Positions 6,523 to 15,112 of a DNA stretch of 28,411 nucleotides are shown in pieces; positions within the stretch are counted from its first letter, which is position 1, and every line of letters starts with the position of its first letter. The stretch covers positions 1 to 28,411 of the forward strand of contig JBBQJT010000050.1 in NCBI GenBank assembly GCA_038326165.1, in the 5' to 3' direction. The position numbers were made by a program, and so were the translations under genes. A model generated the notes under the pieces. The model was not told where the DNA came from. It ran no database searches and saw nothing but the letters and a program-made list of their open reading frames with translations. The DNA comes from JAEUUM01 sp038326165 (GTDB lineage: Bacteria > Bacteroidota > Bacteroidia > Chitinophagales > Saprospiraceae).

Positions 6523-9336
6523 ATGACTCAAGTTATCACTACCATTCCTCCAAAAAATAGCAAAATCACTCCCAACAGATTTATTGAAATCAAGGGGGCG
6601 AGAGCAAATAACCTAAAAAATATAGCCCTGAATATTCCACGCAACGAGTTGGTGGTAGTAACTGGAGTGTCCGGTAGTGGAAAAAGCACCATTACCATGG
6701 ACACACTTTTTGCTGAAGGCCAAAGGCGCTACGTTGAAAGTTTGAGTTCCTACGCTAGACAGTTTATGGGTCGCATGAAAAAACCCGATGTAGATTTTAT
6801 AAAAGGAATATGTCCAGCCATTGCAATTGAACAAAAAGTAACGGGTGGCAATACTCGGTCAACTGTCGGTTCAATGACTGAGGTTTATGATTATTTGAGA
6901 TTGTTGTATGCCCGGGTCGGAATAACCTATTCCCCAATCAGCGGAAATCCCGTCAAAAAACACAGCGTCACAGATGTCATTGAAGTTTACAAGACTTTTC
7001 CTGAAGGGAAGAAGTTATTTATCACAATGCCTCTCCTGCGCAGATACGAAGGCAAAAAAACAAAACTTGTTTTCGAAATTCTTTTGCAAAAAGGCTTTCA
7101 AAGGCTTTGGACCAATGGAACCAGCATCAATATCGAAACATTGCTACCTAGTGTCAAGGCAAATGACACCATCAACGAGAACTTGGAGGTATTGGTGGAT
7201 AGGTTGATCACCACACCAGATGATATTGACTCTCAGCAAAGATTAGCCGACTCGGTTTTGATCTGCTTCAGTGAATCAGAAGGTGAATGCAATCTCTTAT
7301 TAGAAGATGAAAAGACATATCACTTCAATAACAGATTCGAACTCGATGGCATGGAATTTCTTGAAACCAACCCTCAATTATTCAATTACAACAATTCCTA
7401 TGGTTGTTGCCGAACCTGTGAAGGATATGGTAAAGTGCTCGGCATTGATGAAGATAAGGTCATTCCGGATAAATCTCTGAGCCTTTATGGTCAGGCCATT
7501 TCATGCTGGAAAGGCGAAAAAGGGCAAGAATTAAACCACATGCTCCTCCAGTCTGCTTCGCAGGAGGAGATTCCAATACACGTTCCTTATGCAGAACTCT
7601 CACGTGAACAACGCAAAAAGGTATGGGAGGGAACAAAAAGTTTCGTTGGCATACGTCAATATTTCAAAGAACTGGAAGAGCATTTGTACAAAATTCAGAA
7701 TCGTGTTATGCTTGCCAGATATCGCGGTCGGACCAATTGCCCAGAATGTGATGGATCACGCTTGAGAAAAGAAGCGGGTTATATAAAAATCAACCAAACT
7801 CCAATCGGTGATTTATTGGATCTTCCAATTGATCAAGTTTATGATTTTTTTCATAATCTCGAATTAGACGTTCATAGACAACAAATAGCAGAGCGACTTT
7901 TGATTGAAATAAAAGCACGTTTGCATACGATGGTAGAAATAGGTCTGGGCTACTTGACTTTGAATCGGGTATCCAATACTTTAAGTGGAGGCGAGACCCA
8001 ACGAATCAATCTCACCCGTATGCTGGGCAGTAATTTGTCCAATAGCATGTATATTCTTGATGAACCAAGCGTAGGTTTGCACCCGCATGACACAAGCAAG
8101 CTGATTAAAGTATTGCGTCACCTGCGTGATCTTGGCAACACGGTGATTGTAGTTGAACATGAAGAAGATGTGATCAAGGCGGCAGACTTTTTGGTAGATG
8201 TTGGTCCAGGAGCCGGAATCAACGGTGGACACATAGAATTTGCCGGCAATACCAACACCCCCGAGTTTAAGAATTCGACCTGTTTGACTGCGTCTTACAT
8301 CAACGGAACCCTGAGCATACCTATCCCTAAAAGACGGGTAATCATCAACAAGCTTCTACTTAAAAACGCAAACAAACACAACCTCAAAAACATTTCTGTC
8401 CAAGTACCACTCAATGCCATTACTGCTGTTACTGGTGTATCTGGCTCTGGTAAAACCACCTTAATTAAAGATGTTTTGGTGCCATTGCTTCAGGATTTTG
8501 TAAACAATAGAACCCAATTCAAAAGCGATCAATTGACTGGCGATTTCATGCGTTTGAATGCATTTGAATTTGTCAATCAAAGCCCTATAGGCAAAAGTTC
8601 TCGCAGTAACCCGGTCACCTACGTTAAAGCATTTGATGGTATCCGCAAACTGTATTCTGAACAAGCATTGTCAAAAATTAAAGGATTTGATGCCAGACAT
8701 TTTTCATTCAATGTAGATGGAGGAAGATGCGATGCATGCGAAGGTGAGGGCGAACAAGTGGTTGAAATGCAGTTTCTTGCTGACGTGCACTTGATATGTG
8801 AATCCTGCAAGGGTAGACGCTTTAAAGATGAGGTATTGGAGGTCAGATACAAAGATAAAAACATCTTTGAAGTGCTGGAATTGAGTGTGGATGAAGCCAT
8901 TCCTTTCTTCTTAAAGGAAAAAGATGTTTATAAAAGATTGAAATGTCTACAGGATGTTGGCCTTGGTTATGTGAAACTAGGTCAATCCTCCTCATCTCTT
9001 TCAGGTGGAGAAGCCCAACGCGTAAAACTTGCCTCCTTCTTGACTGCTCAAAATGCGAACAACAATATTTTGTTTATTTTTGACGAACCATCAACTGGGC
9101 TTCATTTTCATGATTTGAACAAGTTGCTTTCGGCATTTAATGCTTTGATCGAACAAGGACACTCTGTATTGTTCATTGAGCACAACTTGGATTTGATCAA
9201 ATGTGCAGATCACGTGATTGATTTAGGACCTTTTGGCGGAAAAAATGGAGGAAATTTACTGTACGAAGGCACACCTGAGGGCTTGGTTAATTGCAAAGAA
9301 TCCATCACCGGAAAGTTTCTAAAAGCAAAGATTTAA
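6523..9336 (+). CDS. uvrA: Excinuclease ABC subunit A
   Basis: 937 residues, the normal UvrA length. UvrA is a dimeric ABC ATPase that finds bulky DNA damage and loads UvrB for nucleotide excision repair. Two ABC modules are complete: Walker A GVSGSGKST (48-56) and GVSGSGKTT (638-646); signatures LSGGETQRI (from 487) and LSGGEAQRV (from 826); Walker B segments ILDEPSVGLHP and IFDEPSTGLHF. The C-terminal zinc module is intact (C736, C739, C759, C762). In the first zinc module only the second pair is present (C296, C299); by comparison with E. coli UvrA the first pair is replaced by F272 and D275 (FELDG in place of CPICG). I recall similar replacements in other Bacteroidota UvrA proteins but could not check. 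Genomes of this group often carry more than one uvrA, so this may be the main or a second copy. Confidence 0.95.
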   Translation: MTQVITTIPPKNSKITPNRFIEIKGARANNLKNIALNIPRNELVVVTGVSGSGKSTITMDTLFAEGQRRYVESLSSYARQFMGRMKKPDVDFIKGICPAIAIEQKVTGGNTRSTVGSMTEVYDYLRLLYARVGITYSPISGNPVKKHSVTDVIEVYKTFPEGKKLFITMPLLRRYEGKKTKLVFEILLQKGFQRLWTNGTSINIETLLPSVKANDTINENLEVLVDRLITTPDDIDSQQRLADSVLICFSESEGECNLLLEDEKTYHFNNRFELDGMEFLETNPQLFNYNNSYGCCRTCEGYGKVLGIDEDKVIPDKSLSLYGQAISCWKGEKGQELNHMLLQSASQEEIPIHVPYAELSREQRKKVWEGTKSFVGIRQYFKELEEHLYKIQNRVMLARYRGRTNCPECDGSRLRKEAGYIKINQTPIGDLLDLPIDQVYDFFHNLELDVHRQQIAERLLIEIKARLHTMVEIGLGYLTLNRVSNTLSGGETQRINLTRMLGSNLSNSMYILDEPSVGLHPHDTSKLIKVLRHLRDLGNTVIVVEHEEDVIKAADFLVDVGPGAGINGGHIEFAGNTNTPEFKNSTCLTASYINGTLSIPIPKRRVIINKLLLKNANKHNLKNISVQVPLNAITAVTGVSGSGKTTLIKDVLVPLLQDFVNNRTQFKSDQLTGDFMRLNAFEFVNQSPIGKSSRSNPVTYVKAFDGIRKLYSEQALSKIKGFDARHFSFNVDGGRCDACEGEGEQVVEMQFLADVHLICESCKGRRFKDEVLEVRYKDKNIFEVLELSVDEAIPFFLKEKDVYKRLKCLQDVGLGYVKLGQSSSSLSGGEAQRVKLASFLTAQNANNNILFIFDEPSTGLHFHDLNKLLSAFNALIEQGHSVLFIEHNLDLIKCADHVIDLGPFGGKNGGNLLYEGTPEGLVNCKESITGKFLKAKI

Positions 9337-9486
9337 ATTCGCAATTTAGGCTTTAAGTTTGCTAACAATCAAAGCAATTTCCGACACAAAACACTCAAAT
9401 GATTATGCGGGTTTGCCGTATCTTAGATCTGGTTCGGTAATTAGGACAGCCCTTTAGCTTGATATTCTATAAGCTTAAAATCCGCA

Positions 9487-9515
9487 AGTTTCAAATGCTT
9501 TAATGGCTTGAAACT
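9487..9515. repeat. Inverted repeat between uvrA and the GT39-like gene
   Basis: AGTTTCAA (9487-9494) and TTGAAACT (9508-9515) form a perfect 8-bp stem with a 13-base loop. No T-run follows on the plus strand, so it is a poor intrinsic terminator. Nearby, ACCAAA-C-TTTGGT (9556-9568) is a second small palindrome ending 5 bases before the next ATG. The rest of the 237-bp spacer (9337-9573) shows nothing else except an exact TAAGTTTG at 9354-9361, which is far from the next start. Confidence 0.4.
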
Positions 9516-9573
9516 CAATAAATCTTGCACAATTAGTCATATCTTGCCATGAAGTACCAAACTTTGGTTAATT

Positions 9574-11169
9574 ATGGATCAATATAGCTCATATTCGAAA
9601 CACACAGTAGTAGGAGTAATAGCTATAAGTTTATTCTTAATTTTGGTTCACTTTTTCTTTTTCCATGGAGGATATTTTGGCTATGATGAAATGGAATATT
9701 GTCGGCTGGCCCATATGTTATCGAACGGACACATCGAGCACAACGGAAATTTGTATGCCTTCAGGTATTTGGGGTACTTTCCACTTGCCATTTCTTATTT
9801 GATATTTGGAGTGACTGATTTTGCCAACATGATTGTTAGTATGATTTTTCTGATAGCAATCATACAAATTGCAATGACGTTTCTTTATGAAATTCCCCTT
9901 TGGATTAAAAGCGTGGTTACAATTGGCTTAATTTGTATGCCTATGCATCTGATGTACCTTGAAAAACCTATGCCCGATATTATTACGGAGTTTGGATTTT
10001 TACTGTGTTTTTATAGTTATTATCAATCTGCTTTTATAAAAATTAAATCCACTAAAAATTGGAATGAAATAGGTTTTTTTTTAATCGGGTTTATTTTCAT
10101 TTTCTTATCTAAGGAAACTTTTCTTGTATTTTATCCCTATTTCTTTTTGGTTTGGATTTGGGATTTGAAACGCAAACGAAATTTGCATTATTGGAAATAT
10201 GTAATTATCGGAATTGGTTCGATTACGTTGCTTTATTTGTTGATAAATCAGGTGATACTAGGTGATGCTTTTGCGAGAGTTCGGGCTATCTTTAACAACA
10301 GATTTATAGGGAAATGCACTTACGAAGTTCTTCCTATTAAAGTATTAATCGAACGTGTTCTGACTAGCCTTTGGTATGAATTTATTAGAAATGGCTATTT
10401 GCTACCTGCTTGTTTCCTCATTTTATTGCGCAAGAATTACCAACTGCCCGCTGCCACGAAGTTCATCTTTTGTAGTTGGATAAGCTTGCTGTTTTTGGCT
10501 AATTTCATGACAATTTCTTACACTGACTACGTGCCTTTATGTAATGACGCCCGACATTTTATGTATATTTTACCTTTGGGCGCTATCATCTTAGGGATTG
10601 GACTGTTGTACATTTCTCAATTAAGCATTACAGACAAAATAATAGCCGCTTTGATTTTAGTCGCTCAATTGGCCTTGAGTGTATGGAAAGGATTTGAGAA
10701 TCAATGGTTCCTTTTCGCGCCAATGATTTTGGCAGTTCTTTTAGGTCATTTAATGAATAGATCTTGGAAGATTGGTTTTTTGGTTTCAATTGGCCTTTTG
10801 TCAATTTATTATCAAAACGCCAAGTATAACCTAGGCATCAAGTACCACAAACAACAGGAATTGATCGAATTTGTTAAAAGACAAGAAGGGTCCAACAAAT
10901 TAGTAATCACCGACCCAGTAAATACTGGAATTGGAAATTATTCAACAGGTTTTGATTCTACACAAGTTAAATTTGTACAATACATAGATTACAATAGTTT
11001 CTATCAAAATTCCAATCGCACCAAATATATCATTATCAATGGAATGAGTATGTATTTGTCGGAATTGAACTGGGATGAACTGCCTGAATATGCCAAAACT
11101 GCTCATGAAAAACTTCCGAAAGTCTTCACCAATGAAAGTGGGGAAATTTATCTCTTCAATAAGCAATAA
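9574..11169 (+). CDS. GT39-like (ArnT/PMT-type) membrane glycosyltransferase
   Basis: A 531-residue integral membrane protein with roughly 11-12 hydrophobic helices in residues 12-415, then a soluble C-terminal part (about 420-531). The first predicted external loop carries GYDEMEYCRLA, where the adjacent D-E matches the acidic catalytic motif of GT39/GT-C enzymes. It is followed by an RYLGYFPLA segment typical of the dolichyl-phosphate-mannose/ArnT superfamily. Such enzymes move a sugar from a lipid-phosphate donor onto a protein, lipid A or glycan outside the cytoplasmic membrane; the acceptor here is unknown. It appears to be a single-gene unit: 237 bp separate it from uvrA, and its stop lies one base from the stop of the convergent gene. 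The exact subfamily is uncertain. Confidence 0.78.
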   Translation: MDQYSSYSKHTVVGVIAISLFLILVHFFFFHGGYFGYDEMEYCRLAHMLSNGHIEHNGNLYAFRYLGYFPLAISYLIFGVTDFANMIVSMIFLIAIIQIAMTFLYEIPLWIKSVVTIGLICMPMHLMYLEKPMPDIITEFGFLLCFYSYYQSAFIKIKSTKNWNEIGFFLIGFIFIFLSKETFLVFYPYFFLVWIWDLKRKRNLHYWKYVIIGIGSITLLYLLINQVILGDAFARVRAIFNNRFIGKCTYEVLPIKVLIERVLTSLWYEFIRNGYLLPACFLILLRKNYQLPAATKFIFCSWISLLFLANFMTISYTDYVPLCNDARHFMYILPLGAIILGIGLLYISQLSITDKIIAALILVAQLALSVWKGFENQWFLFAPMILAVLLGHLMNRSWKIGFLVSIGLLSIYYQNAKYNLGIKYHKQQELIEFVKRQEGSNKLVITDPVNTGIGNYSTGFDSTQVKFVQYIDYNSFYQNSNRTKYIIINGMSMYLSELNWDELPEYAKTAHEKLPKVFTNESGEIYLFNKQ

Positions 11170-11170
11170 A

Positions 11171-12757
11171 TCAATTCAAAGAAATAGTTCCCCAATAGTA
11201 TCTCCTTCCCAATTCTCGAAACACAAGCATTTTAGACTGACTTATTTGCTTGCATAAAAATGGACGAATCATAAAACCATCATCTTCCTTTCGCGTAAAT
11301 CCTCCGCTTGTGACATGGCCTTCACTATCAATGATGCTGTATGCCACAACACCAGAATAACCATCAAAATTTCTTGGATTGATGGGTCTTTCGCCTTCAC
11401 CAACATTGCGGTCATTGTCATTATAAAGCAGCAACAATTTATCCTTTGTAACTTCATACATGTAGGAAGAATAACGACCATTGTCATCTGTGGTAACTTG
11501 TTGCTTTGGAATCCTCGATGCCCAGTCTATTGCCCCGCTGCTGTTGATGCTTACGGCAATGATGTCATTGTATTCATAAACTGTTCGGTTGTATTGAATA
11601 TTGGTCATCATGTCGAAATCCGAAATTTCATAACTGTCAAATTGTTCACCAAGCAACATGGCTCCACCATCGCCTCGCAGAATAATGTGGTCAAGATTAA
11701 CATCTTTCACTTCCATTCGATCAGCTTGTGTGGAGTTGCGCAATCTACTTCTTTTGGGTTCACTCAAAGACCTGGCAACAACATCGAAAGGAAGTGCTTG
11801 AGCGCTTGTATTGATAACTTTGTTGTTGGCTAGATCAATAGTCATATAAAAGACGCCTTTGACGGAGTTGATACCACGTTCCGAATAATACCCGGCACAA
11901 ATCAGTTGTTCTTGATTATTGATTTTGAAGTTGGCTCCGTTGATGATCAGGCCATTTAATTTGATCGGAAATTCTTGGATAACCATGCCTTGTTCATTGA
12001 TTGCAACAATCTTATTCAATGATTCCTCCGGACTATTGACACGATTGTCAGTTAGCGCTTTTACCAAAAGATAAACTTTTCCATCATTATCAACCCGAGC
12101 GAGGTCTATGCTGCTGTTACTGAGGCGGCCAGGTAATGAAATAACTTGACTCCACTTTTCTTTCAATTGGCTATCAAAAACGCGAAGGCTGTACTTGCCA
12201 GGCTCATTCCTCTTTCCCTTGCGAGGTTGATACACAAGTAAAAAATTGCTATCTGGTGAAATTGAAAATGAAAACTCGTATGAATTGAAGTTAGAGCTGG
12301 GCATTTCATCTAAAAAGACGAGTTTTTTATCAACTGTAAGATTGGATCTATTGATTTTCTGGGCGAATAGGTAGGTCAATCCCGTTTTTTGATTGGGGAA
12401 TGATGTAAAGAGGTAACACTTTTCTTTGAGCAGAAATGCTTCTTCAAAGTTGAGTCGTTTACCCATGTATTTTAAAGGGCTCTCTTTGGATCTCTTGATG
12501 GCGTACTTACTGTCATATTCTTCCAGCAACAACTTAGAAGAAGTTGAAACCAAAAGACTTCCACCTTTGATTCTCACTGATAAAATACCGTTTTTGTCAG
12601 CTTGCAATAATTTCTGAATAGAACTATTGGGCAAATGCCTGTGTTCAATTCCTTTGGTTTGGTTTATCTCGTCAACTGATTGTGCCTGAGATAAATTAGC
12701 TGCACAACTACACATAGTGATGATGGCTATTGAACGAATGTTAACCCACAATTTCAT
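11171..12757 (-). CDS. Secreted protein of unknown function, possible beta-propeller
   Basis: About 528 residues from ATG 12757; a longer frame starts at 12790. I prefer 12757 because it places a signal peptide (MKLWVNIRSIAIITM, Ala-rich, probable cleavage after LSQA) at the N-terminus. No known catalytic motif is visible. The sequence is strand-rich, with repeated patterns of the type FDSQLKEKWSQVISLP, DNDGKVYLLVKAL and INEQGMVIQEFPI. These resemble the blades of tracking/recording beta-propellers common in Bacteroidota, although I could not delimit the blades. Export to the periplasm or outer surface is likely. It lies 83 bases downstream of sucB on the same strand and may be read from its own or the sucB promoter. 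The stop lies one base from the convergent GT39-like gene. Confidence 0.75.
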   Translation of the reverse strand: MKLWVNIRSIAIITMCSCAANLSQAQSVDEINQTKGIEHRHLPNSSIQKLLQADKNGILSVRIKGGSLLVSTSSKLLLEEYDSKYAIKRSKESPLKYMGKRLNFEEAFLLKEKCYLFTSFPNQKTGLTYLFAQKINRSNLTVDKKLVFLDEMPSSNFNSYEFSFSISPDSNFLLVYQPRKGKRNEPGKYSLRVFDSQLKEKWSQVISLPGRLSNSSIDLARVDNDGKVYLLVKALTDNRVNSPEESLNKIVAINEQGMVIQEFPIKLNGLIINGANFKINNQEQLICAGYYSERGINSVKGVFYMTIDLANNKVINTSAQALPFDVVARSLSEPKRSRLRNSTQADRMEVKDVNLDHIILRGDGGAMLLGEQFDSYEISDFDMMTNIQYNRTVYEYNDIIAVSINSSGAIDWASRIPKQQVTTDDNGRYSSYMYEVTKDKLLLLYNDNDRNVGEGERPINPRNFDGYSGVVAYSIIDSEGHVTSGGFTRKEDDGFMIRPFLCKQISQSKMLVFRELGRRYYWGTISLN

Positions 12758-12840
12758 GTATAAAATTTCTATTTTAAAAACTTGACTCATTTTGTCTCGT
12801 TATATTATCAAGCGATAAGCATTTAACGTTTCAGTAAAGA

Positions 12841-14088
12841 TTACAATCCGAGCATGAGGCTCATTGGATCTTCCAGATACTTTTTCACTTTAACCAAGAA
12901 TGTAACTGAAGTACTGCCATCAATGATACGGTGATCATATGACATTGCCAGATACATCATTGGCTTGATGACAACTTGTCCATTCACTGCAACTGGTCGA
13001 TCGTTTACAGCATGCATACCTAAGATGGCAGATTGTGGTTCGTTCAAAATAGGTGTACTCATCAGAGATCCAAATACTCCTCCATTGGTAATGGTGAATG
13101 TTCCCCCAGTCATTTCTTCAATGCTTAACTTACTGGAACGAGCCTTCTCGGCCAGACTCTTTATTTCTTTTTCGATATCGGCAAGACTCAAGGATTCAAC
13201 ATTGCGAACAGGCGGAACCACCAAACCTGAAGGTGTGCTTATGGCAACCGAAATATCCACAAAATCATGATAGATCACTTCTTCACCATCAATATGAGCG
13301 TTGACCATTGGCATTTCCATCAGGGCTTTTGCACAGGCTTTACTGAAAAGCGACATGAAACCAAGTTTGACTCCGTATTTTTCAACAAAGCGATCTTGGT
13401 ATTGTGTGCGCAATCCTTGCAATGCACTCATATCAACCTCGTTGAAAGTAGTTAACATTGCAGTATTGTTTTTAGCAGATACGAGTCTACCAGCGATAGT
13501 TCTTCGCATTCTAGTCATCTTTTCACGATGAAAATTGCGCGAAAAAGCTGGATTTGCTGCTTTAACTGTTGATTCAACTGCGACTGGAGCAGCTATTGGT
13601 GCAGCAACTGTGGGCGCAGCCATTGCGCTGATCACATCCTCTTTGCGAATGCGTCCATCAACACCGGTTGCTGTAACCGCAGAAGCCAGAATCTGATTTT
13701 CGCTCATTAATTTGGCAGCGGCTGGTGATGGCAATCCTGAAGCGTAGGATTCTTTTGCAGGTTCAGCAGGAGCTGCTTTAGGTTCAGCTTTAACTGGTTC
13801 ATCAGGTTTGGCTATTGGCGTATTTGCTGCTGGTGCAGAACTGGCCGAAGCTGTAGTATCAATTCGGGCTACAAGAGCTCCAATTTTTAGATCATCTCCT
13901 TCTGCTGCGACCCATTGCAATTTGCCAGCGGCTTCAGCAGGAAATTCTAAGGTAGCTTTGTCAGATTCGAATTCACAAATTGCTTCATCAATTGCAACCA
14001 ATTCACCATCCTTTTTCAACCATCGTGATAAGGTAACTTCTGATATTGATTCACCCACTGAGGGCACTTTTAATTCTATAACACTCAT
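12841..14088 (-). CDS. sucB: Dihydrolipoamide succinyltransferase, E2 of 2-oxoglutarate dehydrogenase
   Basis: 415 residues from ATG 14088 (a second ATG at 14097 adds three residues). E2 carries the succinyl group from E1 to CoA in the TCA cycle. Domains: lipoyl domain (1-76) with the lipoylated Lys in ESDKATLEF (K44); an Ala/Pro-rich linker (about 80-118); the peripheral-subunit-binding domain (about 120-155, SPAAAKLMSEN ... GVDGRIRKEDV); a second Ala/Val/Pro linker; and the catalytic domain (about 185-415) with SYDHRIIDG, whose His (386) and Asp (390) are the active-site pair. The MPMVNAHIDGEEV and THGG-like FTITNGGVFGS elements favour the oxoglutarate rather than the pyruvate enzyme. The E1 gene (sucA) is not adjacent in this window. 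An exact TACCTTTG box (14132-14139) gives it its own promoter. Confidence 0.93.
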   Translation of the reverse strand: MSVIELKVPSVGESISEVTLSRWLKKDGELVAIDEAICEFESDKATLEFPAEAAGKLQWVAAEGDDLKIGALVARIDTTASASSAPAANTPIAKPDEPVKAEPKAAPAEPAKESYASGLPSPAAAKLMSENQILASAVTATGVDGRIRKEDVISAMAAPTVAAPIAAPVAVESTVKAANPAFSRNFHREKMTRMRRTIAGRLVSAKNNTAMLTTFNEVDMSALQGLRTQYQDRFVEKYGVKLGFMSLFSKACAKALMEMPMVNAHIDGEEVIYHDFVDISVAISTPSGLVVPPVRNVESLSLADIEKEIKSLAEKARSSKLSIEEMTGGTFTITNGGVFGSLMSTPILNEPQSAILGMHAVNDRPVAVNGQVVIKPMMYLAMSYDHRIIDGSTSVTFLVKVKKYLEDPMSLMLGL

Positions 14089-14131
14089 AATATTCAATTC
14101 TGAATTTTTATATATCTACAACAATACTCCA

Positions 14132-14139
14132 CAAAGGTA
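14132..14139 (-). promoter_or_regulatory. -7 promoter box for sucB
   Basis: Read on the minus strand this is TACCTTTG, an exact TAnnTTTG match. It would start transcription near 14125, some 30-37 bases before the sucB start. No clear TTG at -33. Confidence 0.5.
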
Positions 14140-14174
14140 GTTGGTTCAATCGAAGCCAGAAAAAATATAACGAG

Positions 14175-15053
14175 CTAGTTTCTGTAATAAGCTTGAATAA
14201 CTGCAGGACCATTTTTTCCTTCGGATGAAATGTACAAATTTCCTTTTTCATCAAAGTACAATCCCTCAGGTTGCGGCAGGTCAGACTTTGGTAACCGTTT
14301 GACCTTTGTAATCTGTCCATTCTTATTTAATACCATTAATAATTTGCCAACAGAGCTGATTAAATAATAATCCTTACTGATTGGATCCACAGCCAAAGCA
14401 GAAAGACCTATTCCCATTTCCAAGGGTTTTTCTTCCAGTTTTTTGAGGATATCAGGAGAATCACCAGATTTACGCAAATGTGCAATCAATGCTTCTTTGG
14501 TGATTTCAAATACCGGGCGTACATCAAGACTTTGGGAAGTCAGATCAAATGAATAGACCAATCTCTTCAAAGGGTCGCCACTTTGAGGATTTGGGAATCC
14601 TTTGCATGCCACGAGTAACTTATTTCCACTGACGCACAATCCTTCAACGTCAAAGTCTTTATTGAGAAAAGTTCTGTATATTTTAGCAGGTGAGTTTTCT
14701 GTTAAGTCTAATTCATAAAGGTCCCCTTTGCTGCGAACAATATACATTTTAGGATAAATCAAACACAAGTCTTCAAAATCCCCTGAAGACTCAAATAATT
14801 TGGTATTGAGTACTTTTCCTGTTGCCAGCTCCAGTTCATAAATTTTGCCAATTTCATCTTGAACAACATAGACATTTCCAGGTTTTTCACTCCTTGTTAT
14901 TCCGGATATTTCACGCAACTCTTCAACCAGAGTGATTGTTTTGGATGGACTTGAAAAATCAAATCCGTCGGACTGACAATTGCAAAGTAAGGGAAACATT
15001 GCCAAAACAAATGCTGTAATTCCTATGTTGGTCTTAAAATACTTATCCATCAT
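14175..15053 (-). CDS. SdiA-regulated-type propeller lipoprotein
   Basis: 292 residues. The N-terminus (MMDKYFKTNIGITAF, hydrophobic, then LLCNCQSDG) is a signal sequence with a likely lipidated Cys, though the lipobox is imperfect. The body shows the pattern of the SdiA-regulated domain family: LREISGITRS, VYVVQDEIGKIYELEL, SGDFEDLCLI, DVEGLCV, and LPQPEGLYFDEKGNLYISSE near the end. This is a calcium-type beta-propeller (esterase/NHL-like) fold, with acidic E-D/E-G positions lining the centre. No enzyme activity is firmly established for the family, and the name does not imply quorum sensing here. It is upstream of sucB on the same strand (86 bases) and divergent from the DUF5916 gene across about 60 bases. 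The second ATG (15050) is an equally possible start. Confidence 0.82.
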   Translation of the reverse strand: MMDKYFKTNIGITAFVLAMFPLLCNCQSDGFDFSSPSKTITLVEELREISGITRSEKPGNVYVVQDEIGKIYELELATGKVLNTKLFESSGDFEDLCLIYPKMYIVRSKGDLYELDLTENSPAKIYRTFLNKDFDVEGLCVSGNKLLVACKGFPNPQSGDPLKRLVYSFDLTSQSLDVRPVFEITKEALIAHLRKSGDSPDILKKLEEKPLEMGIGLSALAVDPISKDYYLISSVGKLLMVLNKNGQITKVKRLPKSDLPQPEGLYFDEKGNLYISSEGKNGPAVIQAYYRN

Positions 15054-15086
15054 CTTAATATTATAACTAACTAAACTAAACTTTGG

Positions 15087-15094
15087 TATGTTTG
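15087..15094 (+). promoter_or_regulatory. -7 promoter box for the DUF5916 gene
   Basis: TATGTTTG is an exact TAnnTTTG match, 18 bases before ATG 15113. It lies within an upstream in-frame extension of the coding frame (TTG 15083), which supports the later start. No clear TTG at -33. Confidence 0.5.
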
Positions 15095-15112
15095 CACCCG
15101 TATTTCCATTCC

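Noticed and set aside
11140..11193. GGGGAA and TTCCCC flanking the convergent stops as a terminator
   Set aside because: Arms are only 6 bp with over 40 bases between and no U-tract.
11315..11833. A 172-codon open frame on the plus strand
   Set aside because: It lies wholly antisense to the secreted protein at 11171-12757, has no family motif and a composition expected of a shadow frame.
13808..14140. A 110-codon plus-strand open frame rich in Ala and Ser
   Set aside because: Antisense to the lipoyl domain and Ala/Pro linker of sucB, whose codon pattern explains it.
14175..15053. A quorum-sensing role from the SdiA-regulated family name
   Set aside because: The name comes from one member's regulation; no acyl-homoserine-lactone receptor or synthase gene is present here.
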